44,175 bases of DNA from Bacteroides sp. 43_108 (GTDB taxonomy: Bacteria; Bacteroidota; Bacteroidia; Bacteroidales; Bacteroidaceae), in assembly GCA_001915545.1 (NCBI GenBank), contig MNQS01000015.1, positions 1 through 44,175 of the forward strand, written 5' to 3'. Shown one piece after another: positions 7,490-17,010 of this stretch (the stretch's first letter is position 1; every line of letters begins with the position of its first letter). A program made the position numbers and the translations under genes. The notes under the pieces were generated by a model, which was not told the DNA's origin, did not search any database, and saw only the letters and a list, made by a program, of their open reading frames with translations.

Positions 7490-8887
7490 TCATTTGTTAT
7501 ATGCAGACTCTCCGTGTTCGTATACATCAAGTCCCTCTTCCTCTATGCGCTTCGGAACACGCAGACCGTGAACCTTGTCGAGCACCTTGAAGATTATGTA
7601 TCCCATAACAGCAGCCCATGCACTGATTACCACAGCTCCGAAAATCTGAGCTCCGAGGAATCCGAAACCACCTCCGTAGAAAAGACCTCCGTCGACAGCC
7701 AAAAGACCTGTCATTATTGTGCCGAGTGAACCGCAAACTCCGTGTACAGAAGAAGCACCCACCGGATCGTCTATCTTAAGTTTGTGATCTATGAAATCAA
7801 CCGCAAATATCATCACTGTACCGCAGACAGCACCGATTATAACTGCACCGAGAGGAGAAACAAGGTCGCATCCGGCAGTAACACCTACGAGTCCAGCAAG
7901 TATACCGTTGAGTGTAAATGAAAGTGACGGTTTGCCATACTTGAACCAGCTTACGAACAATGCAAAGACACCTCCTGTACATGCTGCAAGGTTGGTTGTG
8001 AGGAACACGTGTGAAATGGCAGTTTGATCAGCACCTGTTGCAGCTGCAAGCTGTGAACCCGGGTTGAATCCGAACCATCCGAACCAGAGAATGAACACTC
8101 CAAGACATGCAAGTGTGAGGCTGTGTCCTGGTATGGCCTTAGGTTTGCCGTCGGCTGTATATTTGCCCAAACGCGGACCGAGTATCGCAGCTCCGACGAG
8201 CGAAATCCATCCTCCTACAGAGTGTACGACTGCTGAACCTGCAAAATCGTGGAACGTGAATCCGAATGTGTCCATCATGAACGAACCTTCTGAACCGTCC
8301 ATCAGCCAGCCGCCGCCCCATGTCCAATGACCGGAAACAGGATATATCAGTACGCTGATTGCTACTGTATATACAAGATACATGGAAAATTTTGTGCGCT
8401 CGGCCATTGCACCTGAGACGATAGTGGCAGATGTGGCACAGAATACTGTCTGGAGAATCAGAAAACCTTCAATAGGCAGACCGTTGCCTATGATTTTGTC
8501 CATCATGTCGAGGTCGATGAAATGCGGCGCTCCTACAAATCCTCCTGTTCCGAACATAAGACCGAATCCGATTAGCCAGAACAACATCGAACCTACCATG
8601 AAGTCTACAAGATTCTTCATCAAAATGTTGGCGGTGTTCTTCATTCGCGTGAATCCTGCCTCGACCAATGCAAATCCCGGCTGCATGAAAAATACAAGCA
8701 TTGCGGCAAGAAGCATCCAGACCGTGTTCAAACCTGTGGCAAGTTCAGCTGTGGCGTCGGCTGTGGCGTCGGCTCCGGCACCTTCTTCTTGTGCCGACAA
8801 AGCAAACGGAATCAGCATAAGCATGGCAATAGCCATAGACCTCTTGAGACTGTATGAAAGAAATCTCTTTCCCGACTTTTCCTTCAT
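7490..8887 (-). CDS. amtB: Ammonium transporter (Amt family)
   Basis: Inner-membrane ammonium channel. A cleavable signal peptide is likely (about residues 1-33, ending FALSAQ), followed by a short Ala/Thr-rich linker and about 11 helices, as in E. coli AmtB. Family signatures are GFALVEAGFTR, the FHDFAGSAVVHSVGG motif that carries the conserved Asp and the first pore His, and SSVHGVCGSLGT with the second pore His. The length is 465 residues from the ATG at 8887; the TTG at 8893 was not used. The C-terminal cytoplasmic tail is long enough to contact a P-II protein, and the P-II gene lies just upstream (53 nt). Confidence 0.96.
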   Translation of the reverse strand: MKEKSGKRFLSYSLKRSMAIAMLMLIPFALSAQEEGAGADATADATAELATGLNTVWMLLAAMLVFFMQPGFALVEAGFTRMKNTANILMKNLVDFMVGSMLFWLIGFGLMFGTGGFVGAPHFIDLDMMDKIIGNGLPIEGFLILQTVFCATSATIVSGAMAERTKFSMYLVYTVAISVLIYPVSGHWTWGGGWLMDGSEGSFMMDTFGFTFHDFAGSAVVHSVGGWISLVGAAILGPRLGKYTADGKPKAIPGHSLTLACLGVFILWFGWFGFNPGSQLAAATGADQTAISHVFLTTNLAACTGGVFALFVSWFKYGKPSLSFTLNGILAGLVGVTAGCDLVSPLGAVIIGAVCGTVMIFAVDFIDHKLKIDDPVGASSVHGVCGSLGTIMTGLLAVDGGLFYGGGFGFLGAQIFGAVVISAWAAVMGYIIFKVLDKVHGLRVPKRIEEEGLDVYEHGESAYNK

Positions 8888-8940
8888 AATCAATATACTG
8901 TTATTTCCTGAAACAATTCATTTAAAAAATCTCGCCTGTT

Positions 8941-9297
8941 TTATTTCTCGTGTTCGGCATTGTAAAGTGCTATGTCGCCACGCTCTCCGGTACGTATTCT
9001 GATGGCATCCTCCACCGGAATTATGAATATGCGTCCGTCACCGATTTCTCCGGTATGTGCCGACTGCATTATGGCATTGACTGTTTTCTCTACGTTCTTG
9101 TCGCGGACAATGATTGATATCAAAATTCTCTCTATAGAACTGGTGTCATACACGACGCCTCTATAGATTCTTCCTTCGCGGGTCTTTCCGATTCCCCTAA
9201 CGTCATAATACGAGAACCATTCTATGTCGGCGTTGAGAAGCGCCTCCTTGACATCATCGAATTTGGTTCTGCGTATAACAGCTTCAATTTTTTTCAT
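8941..9297 (-). CDS. glnK: P-II family nitrogen regulator
   Basis: Small trimeric signal protein expected to sense ATP/ADP and 2-oxoglutarate and to gate the adjacent Amt channel. The 118-residue chain has the P-II core: the MKKIEAVIRR first strand, the T-loop region, and the nucleotide motifs TGEIGDGRIF and IRIRTGE. The T-loop is unusual. It reads GIGKTREGRIYRGVVY, one residue shorter than the E. coli type, with Thr where Gln39 binds Mg-ATP-2-oxoglutarate, and the following strand lacks the usual DFLPK. The Tyr in RIYRG is at about position 45. GlnK is chosen over GlnB only because of its place next to amtB. Confidence 0.9.
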   Translation of the reverse strand: MKKIEAVIRRTKFDDVKEALLNADIEWFSYYDVRGIGKTREGRIYRGVVYDTSSIERILISIIVRDKNVEKTVNAIMQSAHTGEIGDGRIFIIPVEDAIRIRTGERGDIALYNAEHEK

Positions 9298-9399
9298 ATA
9301 TCACATTATTTAGAATTTAGAATTAATACCTGAAAACAAATTACCTTTAAAAAAACTCCTATCGAACAAAAACGTCAGACGTATTGAACAGAGATAATG

Positions 9400-10101
9400 T
9401 CAAAGGTGCAGGCCGAAAACAAAATATGCACCTTCTGTAGCCGGATTCCATGTAGCCTTGGCATAGACAGGCAAAGAGAACTTGTCTGTTATTGCAATGT
9501 CCTTCGATACTCCCAATGAAACATTGCAGACTTCAAAGCCATCAGCATAACCGTATGTAGCGCTAGATTTCCAAGGCACCATTCCGACTTCGGCAGACCA
9601 GTCAAGGCTCCCAAGCCTGAAAGGTGCACTTATAGAAAAATATGATGAAAACGCTCTGTCGCCATCTGCATTGTAATCGTCACCGGCAAAATTCGTATAC
9701 CAGTTCACAGCAAGAATATCAAAATCGTATCCCACCTGTGCCTCGAATACATGAGCTGTATTATGCGCTTCGTAATGGAAATATTTCTTAGTGTTGAACC
9801 AATAATCGGTCACCGATACGCTGAAACCACCAGTGGCATATCCTAAGGTAAGATCAAACTCTTTTGTATCTGTCTTGTCTATTCCTACCGACCCCCATCC
9901 TGTCAATGAGAATCCCTTGTATGATATTGAAGCCGAAGGCTGGATGCTTACACCTCCTAGATTCTGACCACGCCAAACATAACCGCTTACAAGATCGGCA
10001 CCAACGCTCGAATCAACCTTGTCTTGAGCAAACGAAACTGCCGGCATACACAATCCTAATGATAAAAGCGACAACATCTCAATTCTCATCTTTCTTTCCA
10101 T
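9400..10101 (-). CDS. Predicted outer-membrane beta-barrel protein of the ammonium operon
   Basis: A 233-residue exported protein with a signal peptide (about 1-25, ending VSFAQ). The mature part has alternating hydrophobic/polar strands, many Tyr, Trp and Gly, and ends in the hydrophobic VFGLHL typical of barrel proteins. The early SGYVWRGQNLGG resembles the VTSDYVWRG start of TorF-type putative porins. It is first in the series porin, P-II, Amt (gaps 102 and 53 nt), so it probably helps ammonium or another nitrogen source cross the outer membrane; that role is inferred from context. An internal ATG at 10089 is a possible alternative start. Confidence 0.7.
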   Translation of the reverse strand: MERKMRIEMLSLLSLGLCMPAVSFAQDKVDSSVGADLVSGYVWRGQNLGGVSIQPSASISYKGFSLTGWGSVGIDKTDTKEFDLTLGYATGGFSVSVTDYWFNTKKYFHYEAHNTAHVFEAQVGYDFDILAVNWYTNFAGDDYNADGDRAFSSYFSISAPFRLGSLDWSAEVGMVPWKSSATYGYADGFEVCNVSLGVSKDIAITDKFSLPVYAKATWNPATEGAYFVFGLHL

Positions 10102-10523
10102 AATCGTTGAATTTTAATTATACATCAATGAATCTACTCAAATATTATTTTGATAGCAAAATTCATTATTTATATACTTTTATCTTTATTTGCCTGCAAA
10201 ATTATATCTTTTTGCACTTATATTCATAAAATAAGCAATCTTTTTATCATACAAAATTCCATATATTTCAAAGTATAAGATAAACAGATATAAATTGTAT
10301 TATTTTGTAAGCAAAAACATAGTAATTGATTTACATATATAAGTACAGGTCTTTTATAAGAGTAATTATGATATTAAATTAGGAATAAAAAAAGGCGTCT
10401 ACGGCATAATAATGATATGCCATAGACGCCTAAGCGTTTCAAAATGTCAGACTTTATGGTTTACAGCTATACAATTGACATGAAAGTCTACATGAAATCC
10501 TATATAACTATAAAACGGAATTG
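10102..10523. other. Intergenic region between the btu and ammonium operons
   Basis: 422 bp without a credible gene. The part from 10102 to about 10390 is AT-rich and should hold the promoter of the ammonium operon, but no full consensus was found (only a near-match AATATTTG on the minus strand). The btu terminator lies at 10393-10431. Confidence 0.5.
10393..10431 (-). terminator. Rho-independent terminator of the btu operon
   Basis: Arms 10393-10408 and 10416-10431 pair over 16 bp with one G-U and a 7-nt loop. On the minus strand eight or more T follow at once. It is about 95 nt past the btuD stop. Confidence 0.9.
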
Positions 10524-11543
10524 TCAACGTAAGGCCTCAATAAGTTCTTCAAACGAATTGAAAGTTTTTGATACTGAATTTCGGGACAATACGAAGTCAT
10601 GTGCAGACTTAACTTCAAGAAGAGGGAGCGAAGCATCGGAGTTCTCGGACGAGAGGCAGAAATAATCCATACGATTGAGTGCATTCTGCGTCCAGTGCTT
10701 AAGCACTTCATCGTCTGTCTTAAGACATATCGAACGTCTGCCGTTGACGCCTGGCGAGAACACACCGTGCATGAGATCGAAATGTACATTTCTCTTTTTC
10801 TCTGCAAAAAGAGTATCCATGCGGTTATTGAGAATCAAATCTTCTGTGACACCGCACTCAAGTCCGTCGGCACGTGTCAGCAACCAAAGACTGTCGGCGA
10901 TGACAAGCGACTGCTCCACATTGTGAGTCGACAGAAGTATGGCCTTATTGTCCTCTCTGGCCAGACGGTGCAGAAGAATCATTATGTCGATGCAGCTGAC
11001 GATGTCGAGAAAGGCAGTAGGCTCATCAAGCAATATTACGGGGCATTCCTGAACAAGCGCTTTAGCAATCATAACCTTCTGACGCTCGCCGTCGGAAAGT
11101 TCGGCCACGTATCGCGAAGACTTATCGGCAACGCCTACTTGCTCAAGGGCATGTTCTATCATCAATTTGTCTGCGCGTCTTAGACGGCCGAAGAAACCTG
11201 TATGAGGCTGACGCCCCAAAGCTACAAGTTCGTAAACTGTCAATCCTCCAGCCTGTGTTTTGTCTGTCAACACAACACCTACAAGTCTGGAAAGTTCACG
11301 TTCAGAATAAGTATCTATAGGTCTGCCGAACAGTTCCAATGAGCCTGACAACTGAGGCTGTGAAGCAGAGAGGGTTCGCAGAAGCGTAGATTTTCCTACA
11401 CCGTTGGCACCCAGCATACATGTCAGTCTACCTCTGTGCAGACAGAAATCCAGGTGCTCATGTATCATGCTTGTGTGCTTGCCGTTACGGTATCCGATAC
11501 TCAAGTCACGGCCTTCAATAACTACAGTAGATTGCTTGTCCAT
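10524..11543 (-). CDS. btuD: Vitamin B12 ABC transporter ATPase
   Basis: Cytoplasmic ATPase of the B12 importer. The ABC domain fills about residues 1-235: Walker A GANGVGKSTLLR, signature LSDGERQKVMIAKAL, Walker B PVILLDEPTAFLD, and the H-loop LSTHNVEQ. About 100 further residues follow the domain and match nothing I recognise; such tails occur in iron/B12-type ATPases of this phylum. Its ATG overlaps the btuC stop by one base (TGATG), indicating translational coupling. It is the last gene of the riboswitch-controlled operon and is followed by a strong terminator. By sequence alone it could serve a ferric siderophore; the operon decides for B12. Confidence 0.9.
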   Translation of the reverse strand: MDKQSTVVIEGRDLSIGYRNGKHTSMIHEHLDFCLHRGRLTCMLGANGVGKSTLLRTLSASQPQLSGSLELFGRPIDTYSERELSRLVGVVLTDKTQAGGLTVYELVALGRQPHTGFFGRLRRADKLMIEHALEQVGVADKSSRYVAELSDGERQKVMIAKALVQECPVILLDEPTAFLDIVSCIDIMILLHRLAREDNKAILLSTHNVEQSLVIADSLWLLTRADGLECGVTEDLILNNRMDTLFAEKKRNVHFDLMHGVFSPGVNGRRSICLKTDDEVLKHWTQNALNRMDYFCLSSENSDASLPLLEVKSAHDFVLSRNSVSKTFNSFEELIEALR

Positions 11544-12583
11544 CAGTTGAAGTATTGGATTTTACGCTGGTTAATGATGACATATATTATTACTGGTGCA
11601 CCGAGCACAGGAGTTACGGCATTAAGAGGAATAATGCCGTTGTCGCCGGGTATGATGCAGATGAGATTGCAGAGCAGGGCTGTTGCCGCACCGGAGAGAA
11701 GCGTCACAGGCATAAGAGAATTGTGGTTGGATGTGCCCAGCATGAGGCGGGCCACATGAGGAACGGCAAGTCCTATGAAGGATATAGGACCGCAGAAAGA
11801 TGTGGTCACAGCCGTAAGTATACCTGTCGAAGCAAGCATGAGGTTGCGTACCCTTTTAATATTTATTCCAAGGTTCTCTGCATAACGTGTACCCAGCAGA
11901 AGCGCGTTCATCGGTTTTATAAGAAGTACGGCCATTGCCAATCCCAACAGCACAACTATGGTAAAAGCTGGAAGCTGGTCAACAGAGACACCTCCGAAAT
12001 TGCCCATTCCCCATACCATATAAGACTGGACACCTTCGGCCGAAGAAAAGAAATTGAGAAGCGAAATGAGCGATGATGCCACATAACCAATCATTATGCC
12101 GACAATCAGAAGCATAACGCTGTTCTTGATTACAGTGGACAAAAGAAGGATTATTCCCAAAATAACTGCAGCTCCGGCAAAAGCACCGAACAGAACAGAA
12201 ATGAAACCAGACAGAGTGAATGCACCGGCTGTAACAGCACCGCCGCTGGCAAGAATAACAAGAGCCACTCCTAGACTTGCGCCTGAACTTATGCCGAGGA
12301 TAGACGAATCGGCAAGAGGATTGCTGAACACCGTCTGAAGCATAAGTCCGGAAACTGAAAGGGATGCTCCGCAAAGCAGTGCTGTGATGCACTGTGGCAG
12401 GCGCAACTCAAGTACAATGAATTTCCATGTTTCATTTTCGGGTTCTCTTCCTGCAAGAATATCGGCAACAGCAGAAAATGGTATGTCAGCCGAACCGAAC
12501 AGCAGATTTGCCACGGCAAGAACAAGTGTCACGACAACCAATGCTCCGCTCAATATGTAGAATCTCTTATTCACTTCTGTCAT
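11543..12583 (-). CDS. btuC: Vitamin B12 ABC transporter permease
   Basis: FecCD/BtuC-type inner-membrane permease, 346 residues, about ten helices. Typical features are LRLPQCITALLCGASLSVSG at about residue 50, LGISSGASLGVALVI, the MVWGMGNFGG segment, and the C-terminal CGPISFIGLAVPHVARL, which includes the coupling region that contacts the ATPase. It starts 68 nt after btuF and is coupled to btuD by the TGATG overlap. Confidence 0.93.
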   Translation of the reverse strand: MTEVNKRFYILSGALVVVTLVLAVANLLFGSADIPFSAVADILAGREPENETWKFIVLELRLPQCITALLCGASLSVSGLMLQTVFSNPLADSSILGISSGASLGVALVILASGGAVTAGAFTLSGFISVLFGAFAGAAVILGIILLLSTVIKNSVMLLIVGIMIGYVASSLISLLNFFSSAEGVQSYMVWGMGNFGGVSVDQLPAFTIVVLLGLAMAVLLIKPMNALLLGTRYAENLGINIKRVRNLMLASTGILTAVTTSFCGPISFIGLAVPHVARLMLGTSNHNSLMPVTLLSGAATALLCNLICIIPGDNGIIPLNAVTPVLGAPVIIYVIINQRKIQYFN

Positions 12584-12651
12584 TTATAAAAAAGATGTGT
12601 TGGAAATGAATGATCTCTGTTTTATTCAAAAAAACAAATAAAGGTCAGTGG

Positions 12652-13791
12652 TCATTCATCCGCTAAATTACTGAAATATTCCGGAACATAGCCTTCAAGC
12701 AGTTCAGGATGGATAATTTTCGCTATATCCTTAAGGAGTTTCTCTGGATGGAACGTCAATTCTTCATAATAAGGAATACGATTTGTGTTGCATCCGTATA
12801 TATGCTTTTCCTTGAAAGCTTTGAAACGTGCATAAGGAGCATAGTCGGTCTTCAGTTCCTTATATGTCTTGTCGGTCTTCTGATTATACTTCACGAACCA
12901 GTAGTCTGCATCGCGTGCCGCATCAAACACTGCTTCGAAAGACATAGGCACAGAACCGCTGTTCTTCAGATCAGAGAATATATAATCGGCACCGGCATCT
13001 GCATAAAGTTTTCCGGTAGTACTGTTTCCGCCTGGAATATACCATGCAGAACCATATCTGAGATCGCTCAGAACTGTAGGCCTGTTTTCTGCATTTTTCA
13101 CAGCATCACGCACAGACATATATTCTTTCTCTACCGATGCAAACAGCGAATCGGCCTGTTTTTCACGTCCGGCAAGCATTCCATAGAAAAGCATCCATTC
13201 GGCACGTCCCAACGGAGATGTTTCCATGTAGTCGGCACACTCTATGATGGGAATATTAAGTTTGCCTATACGTCCATATCCGCCATTATTCTCAAACGGC
13301 GACAACATAATTGCATCAGGCGAGAGTGCAATGACTTTTTCTATGTCAGGATTCATGCCGTTGCCGCAATCCATTATCTTGCCTTCGCCATGAAGTTTTT
13401 GTATCTTCGGCATCTTGAAGTATTCCATATTGCATACACCAGCAATACTTCCTATTGCACCAAGCTCGTCAAGCAGTCCTCCATGAACCACGGAATATAC
13501 AAGTGCTTTTTTCACAGGCACACGCACCACTGTCCCTTCAGGCAAATGCTCCGGTACAGGCTTCTGCTTGTCCACAAGAACGTATATATGCAGAGTTTTC
13601 AGTGTGTCCCAAGGGTTGCGCACAGTAGCGACGGTATAGTCTGAGAATCGTACAATCTTAAGATTGGTGGCATAGCGTATCTCAAGCGTATCACCGCCGT
13701 CAACAATACAAGAGGTCTTGCTTCCTCCTGTGCAGGCAGAGAAAAGCAAGACCACAATAACTATATTGGCAAATAGTAATTTAGTTTTCAT
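12652..13791 (-). CDS. btuF: Vitamin B12-binding lipoprotein of the ABC importer
   Basis: Class III periplasmic binding protein (379 residues), here membrane-anchored. The lipobox LLFSAC puts the lipid on Cys20, with TGGSK after it. Two lobes joined by a helix are expected: LGAIGSIAGVCN and IEKVIALSPDAIMLSP belong to the first lobe, and LSDLRYGSAWYIPGGNSTTG and the DADYWFVKYNQ region to the second. It would take cobalamin from the TonB-dependent receptor and deliver it to BtuCD. Sequence alone would also allow an iron-siderophore ligand; the riboswitch and btuG make B12 the best call. It lies only 9 nt downstream of btuG. Confidence 0.88.
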   Translation of the reverse strand: MKTKLLFANIVIVVLLFSACTGGSKTSCIVDGGDTLEIRYATNLKIVRFSDYTVATVRNPWDTLKTLHIYVLVDKQKPVPEHLPEGTVVRVPVKKALVYSVVHGGLLDELGAIGSIAGVCNMEYFKMPKIQKLHGEGKIMDCGNGMNPDIEKVIALSPDAIMLSPFENNGGYGRIGKLNIPIIECADYMETSPLGRAEWMLFYGMLAGREKQADSLFASVEKEYMSVRDAVKNAENRPTVLSDLRYGSAWYIPGGNSTTGKLYADAGADYIFSDLKNSGSVPMSFEAVFDAARDADYWFVKYNQKTDKTYKELKTDYAPYARFKAFKEKHIYGCNTNRIPYYEELTFHPEKLLKDIAKIIHPELLEGYVPEYFSNLADE

Positions 13792-13800
13792 ACAGACTTA

Positions 13801-14889
13801 TCAGTCTACAAAAACAACCTTCTTAGGATTTACGCCACCGCTCTCGAACTTGGCAACGAAGCTTCCATCTTTTCTGAAACGATATACATCGCCTTTTGTA
13901 TCATAAGAAGAAGTACAGATGTAAATGTCGCCATTGTCAGAGTCAACACTCATGCCGTAAACAGAACTTGTAGCAAGTTCGGCTGGAGCGTATTTAAGGA
14001 ATGAAGTCTGATTCCAAACGCCAGTCTTTACATTATATGTAGAGAAAGTTGTTGTTGTCGTGTATGTGCTCCAATCAGTATCTGAGTAAGCAAGGTAGAT
14101 GATACCGTCGTCCTCAGCCATATTTGTTGCATTAGCAACCTTTGTAACTTCACCAGTCTTAGGATTATACATTTCAACCGGATAAGTGTAATTCGGATAA
14201 TCACCTCCGTAACTCAAAATGAATATACGTCCTTCAGATTCAAGAATCTTCTCAGGATTTGTTGAAACAGTAACAGTCTTATCTACAGTGAAAGTCCTTG
14301 TGTTGATGACGCTCATAGTGTTACCGCTTCCCCATCCTCCGTTGAGAGCATAAACGTATCCGTCTTCTTCAACGATACCTTCAGGATTATTGTTTACCTT
14401 TACCATACCCTCTTTCTTGAGTGTCTTGGCATTTATCTTCATGACATTACCGCTATAGAGAGTTACATAGATCTTGCCGTCGTCGGCAGTCATGAAACGA
14501 GGTGAACCTTCCTCAGCTGTGAAATGAATGCTGTCGAGCTCTACACCTGCAGAATTGAGCTTTACAAGAAGATTAGAACCATATACAGTTACATAGAGAT
14601 AATCGTCATATTCAATTATGTCCTGACCTGTATCACCGAGAGATCTGCCGTTCTGAGTTTTGTAGATATCATCTATGAAAGATGCATTTCCATTAGGTGC
14701 ATAGAATGAAATTCCAGCATTATTGCCGTTATAGCTTCCTTCGTTAAGTATGAAAGCACGCTTGTTAGGCAACTGTACTGTTGAACCTCCATCTTTAAAA
14801 CCATCATTGTCATCATCGCTGCACGATGTGAATGTGCAGGCCAAAGCCAATGTACAGAGTGAACCTGCAAATAATTTTCTAAAATCCAT
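13801..14889 (-). CDS. btuG: Surface B12-capturing lipoprotein, BtuG family
   Basis: A 362-residue beta-propeller lipoprotein. BtuG proteins of Bacteroides sit on the cell surface, form a complex with BtuB and bind cobalamin with very high affinity. Here a signal peptide ends at a lipobox with Cys23 followed by SDDDND, the acidic tail that sends lipoproteins to the surface in this phylum. The rest is a series of similar blades (for example GQDIIEYDDYLYVTVYGSN, NPEGIVEEDGYVYALNGGW, NPEKILESEGRIFILSYGG) and a C-terminus GVNPKKVVFVD typical of the family. Its place between btuB and btuF supports the call. A plain YncE-like propeller of other function is the alternative. Confidence 0.88.
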   Translation of the reverse strand: MDFRKLFAGSLCTLALACTFTSCSDDDNDGFKDGGSTVQLPNKRAFILNEGSYNGNNAGISFYAPNGNASFIDDIYKTQNGRSLGDTGQDIIEYDDYLYVTVYGSNLLVKLNSAGVELDSIHFTAEEGSPRFMTADDGKIYVTLYSGNVMKINAKTLKKEGMVKVNNNPEGIVEEDGYVYALNGGWGSGNTMSVINTRTFTVDKTVTVSTNPEKILESEGRIFILSYGGDYPNYTYPVEMYNPKTGEVTKVANATNMAEDDGIIYLAYSDTDWSTYTTTTTFSTYNVKTGVWNQTSFLKYAPAELATSSVYGMSVDSDNGDIYICTSSYDTKGDVYRFRKDGSFVAKFESGGVNPKKVVFVD

Positions 14890-14918
14890 AATAATACTTT
14901 TTATTTATCTGTTTATGT

Positions 14919-16946
14919 TTAAAAATCTATTCTCACCGTTCCTCTCCACGATCTTCCGGGCATAGGATAATATTTTATAACATCATACTGCTCATCCATC
15001 AGGTTTATGACTTCGGCCTGAAGGCGCAGCTTCACATTCTTTATACTGAATGTATGCGATGCCGAAAGCGAATGTTCCTGATAGCCCTTTATGAGATTTT
15101 CAGGGATGTTCTGCTTCTGAAAATACCTGTCGCCGGCGAACACGGCACTGTAACCCAAATCAACCCAAGGTGTCTCGAACATAAGCGAAGCGCTTCCGCT
15201 GTGGCGCGGTGTGTAAGGTATCTGATCGCCGTAATTCTTGGCATCCGGATTTGTCTGATCCGTAGCGTGCTGATATGTATAGCTTCCTGAAAGCGTCATC
15301 TTTATATTGTTTGTCAATACAAACTTTGCCTGCAGTGAAACGTCAGCACCCAAGATGTCGACCTTGCCGTAGTTGACCATTTTCCAAACATAAGTAGAAG
15401 GAAAAGCTACAATCTTATCATCTACTTTGTTGTAATAGCAATCGGCTGTAATCAATATGAAATCGGTAAACGCAAAAGGCGCTCCGTTCCATGTTATACC
15501 GAAATTGTATTCGTGAGCCTTCTCAGGATCGAGACCGGCATTTCCCATACGCTGGTAATACATGTCATTGAATGTAGGCACTCGAAAAGTGTCCTTATAC
15601 ATAAGTCTCAGGAACAAGTTGCTTCTTCTCCAAGGCTTGTACATGACCGATACCGTAGGCGAAAGATGAAGACGGTCGTCCGGACGCTCACCGGTCTCAA
15701 CAGATTCAGTCATGAAAGTATTGACAAGAGTACCGGAAAATGTAAGCGAACGCCATACATATTTGGCATTCAATGCCGACAACCACGAAGTACGTACAGG
15801 CTGCGGAGCCGAAGGCAGATTGCTGTCGAGCGTATTCACAGCAAAATCGTTTGCCCAAGACATTGCCAGTCTGCGTACAGGCTTCCACATGAATGTGCCC
15901 GACAGATAATATTCGTTCTGCGTATTGATATCTATCTGTTTGCCACCTTCATATTTTACATTCGTGTCGACATATTTGCTCCATGAATAGTTATATTTTG
16001 CCAGGGCCTGCATGCTCCATTCTTCAGAAAGCTCGTTTTCATACTTCATCTGTACAAATCCGTTCTTATCCCAAAGACGTTCATTGGCCTGGTCGTTATA
16101 TAAAATTACAGAACCAGGCAACCCTCGCTCAGAATCAAAATAATAACCTTTGACACTGAGACGACTGTGTTCGTTTATGTCGTGACGAACATTGCCTTCA
16201 ACGTGCCACGAATGCACATCGCTGTTTTTCCGCTTTTCTTCAGTTGTATATTTTCCATTTACCAGTTCAAACGGATATTCTCCGTCGGCATACAGAAAGT
16301 TACCCGACAGCGAACCTATTGTATTCTTTCCCAGACGTTGCGTCCATCTGATCGAAGGATTTATCAAACCGAAAGAGCCTCCTTTTATCTGTCCGCTGAA
16401 CTTATAATTTCTATCTGCATCAAGCAGTGCATCTCTGCTGAACAACTCCAGCACACCGGCCGAAGCAAAAGCGCGTGCCGACTGCATCAGTTCGCTGGTC
16501 TGTCCTATCGAAAGAGAAAGCATCTCGATATCGTCAAGATTGAATCGGCCTATGTCTATCTGCCCTGCCTGACAATTGCTTACGACTACACCGTCATACA
16601 CTACAGCAGTGTGTTCTGCACCGAGACTTCTTACAGAAACAGTCTTCAGTCCACCTATGCCCCCGTAATCCTTTACATCGGCACCTGCAAACCGGCGCAC
16701 TGCATCTGCAACATTCTGAAGAGCCAATCCCTCCAGCTCTTTTCTTCCTATAACCTGTGTAGGATATGACACTGCATTGCGCTGCGGCATACGTCTGGCA
16801 CTCACTGTCACATCCGGAATGTCATGTACACGCCCGGTTATGCTGTCATTCGATGCTACCTGTGCCTTTGCGGACAAAGGAGCAAGAACGGACAACACTA
16901 CGACAAAACGCAAGTCGGCATTATATGCTGGTCCCTTAATTTTCAT
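14919..16946 (-). CDS. btuB: TonB-dependent cobalamin receptor
   Basis: Outer-membrane receptor, 675 residues. A signal peptide (about 1-29, ending LSAKAQ) is followed by a TonB-box-like DIPDVTVSARR, a plug domain (VIGRKELEGLALQNVADAVR through LLDADRN) and a 22-strand barrel that ends in the aromatic WRGTVRIDF. The start is the ATG at 16946; the TTG at 16949 is unlikely. It is the first gene of the operon, and a cobalamin riboswitch occupies the leader, 64 nt before the start codon. With BtuG it would form the surface capture complex. The specificity is inferred from the riboswitch and neighbours. Confidence 0.92.
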   Translation of the reverse strand: MKIKGPAYNADLRFVVVLSVLAPLSAKAQVASNDSITGRVHDIPDVTVSARRMPQRNAVSYPTQVIGRKELEGLALQNVADAVRRFAGADVKDYGGIGGLKTVSVRSLGAEHTAVVYDGVVVSNCQAGQIDIGRFNLDDIEMLSLSIGQTSELMQSARAFASAGVLELFSRDALLDADRNYKFSGQIKGGSFGLINPSIRWTQRLGKNTIGSLSGNFLYADGEYPFELVNGKYTTEEKRKNSDVHSWHVEGNVRHDINEHSRLSVKGYYFDSERGLPGSVILYNDQANERLWDKNGFVQMKYENELSEEWSMQALAKYNYSWSKYVDTNVKYEGGKQIDINTQNEYYLSGTFMWKPVRRLAMSWANDFAVNTLDSNLPSAPQPVRTSWLSALNAKYVWRSLTFSGTLVNTFMTESVETGERPDDRLHLSPTVSVMYKPWRRSNLFLRLMYKDTFRVPTFNDMYYQRMGNAGLDPEKAHEYNFGITWNGAPFAFTDFILITADCYYNKVDDKIVAFPSTYVWKMVNYGKVDILGADVSLQAKFVLTNNIKMTLSGSYTYQHATDQTNPDAKNYGDQIPYTPRHSGSASLMFETPWVDLGYSAVFAGDRYFQKQNIPENLIKGYQEHSLSASHTFSIKNVKLRLQAEVINLMDEQYDVIKYYPMPGRSWRGTVRIDF

Positions 16947-17010
16947 CAACTGTCAGTATAAAAACAAATTCAGACTTTGCTGTCCTTTCCTCGAGAACGC
17001 AAAATTATAT

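Noticed and set aside
8006..8011. CACGTG inside amtB as a third parS site
   Set aside because: The flanks (GGAA and TGAAAT) do not fit the parS arms, and the site lies in coding sequence.
12709..13644. 311-codon plus-strand open frame across btuF
   Set aside because: Shadow of btuF; rich in Cys, Ile, His and Arg, with no recognisable domain.
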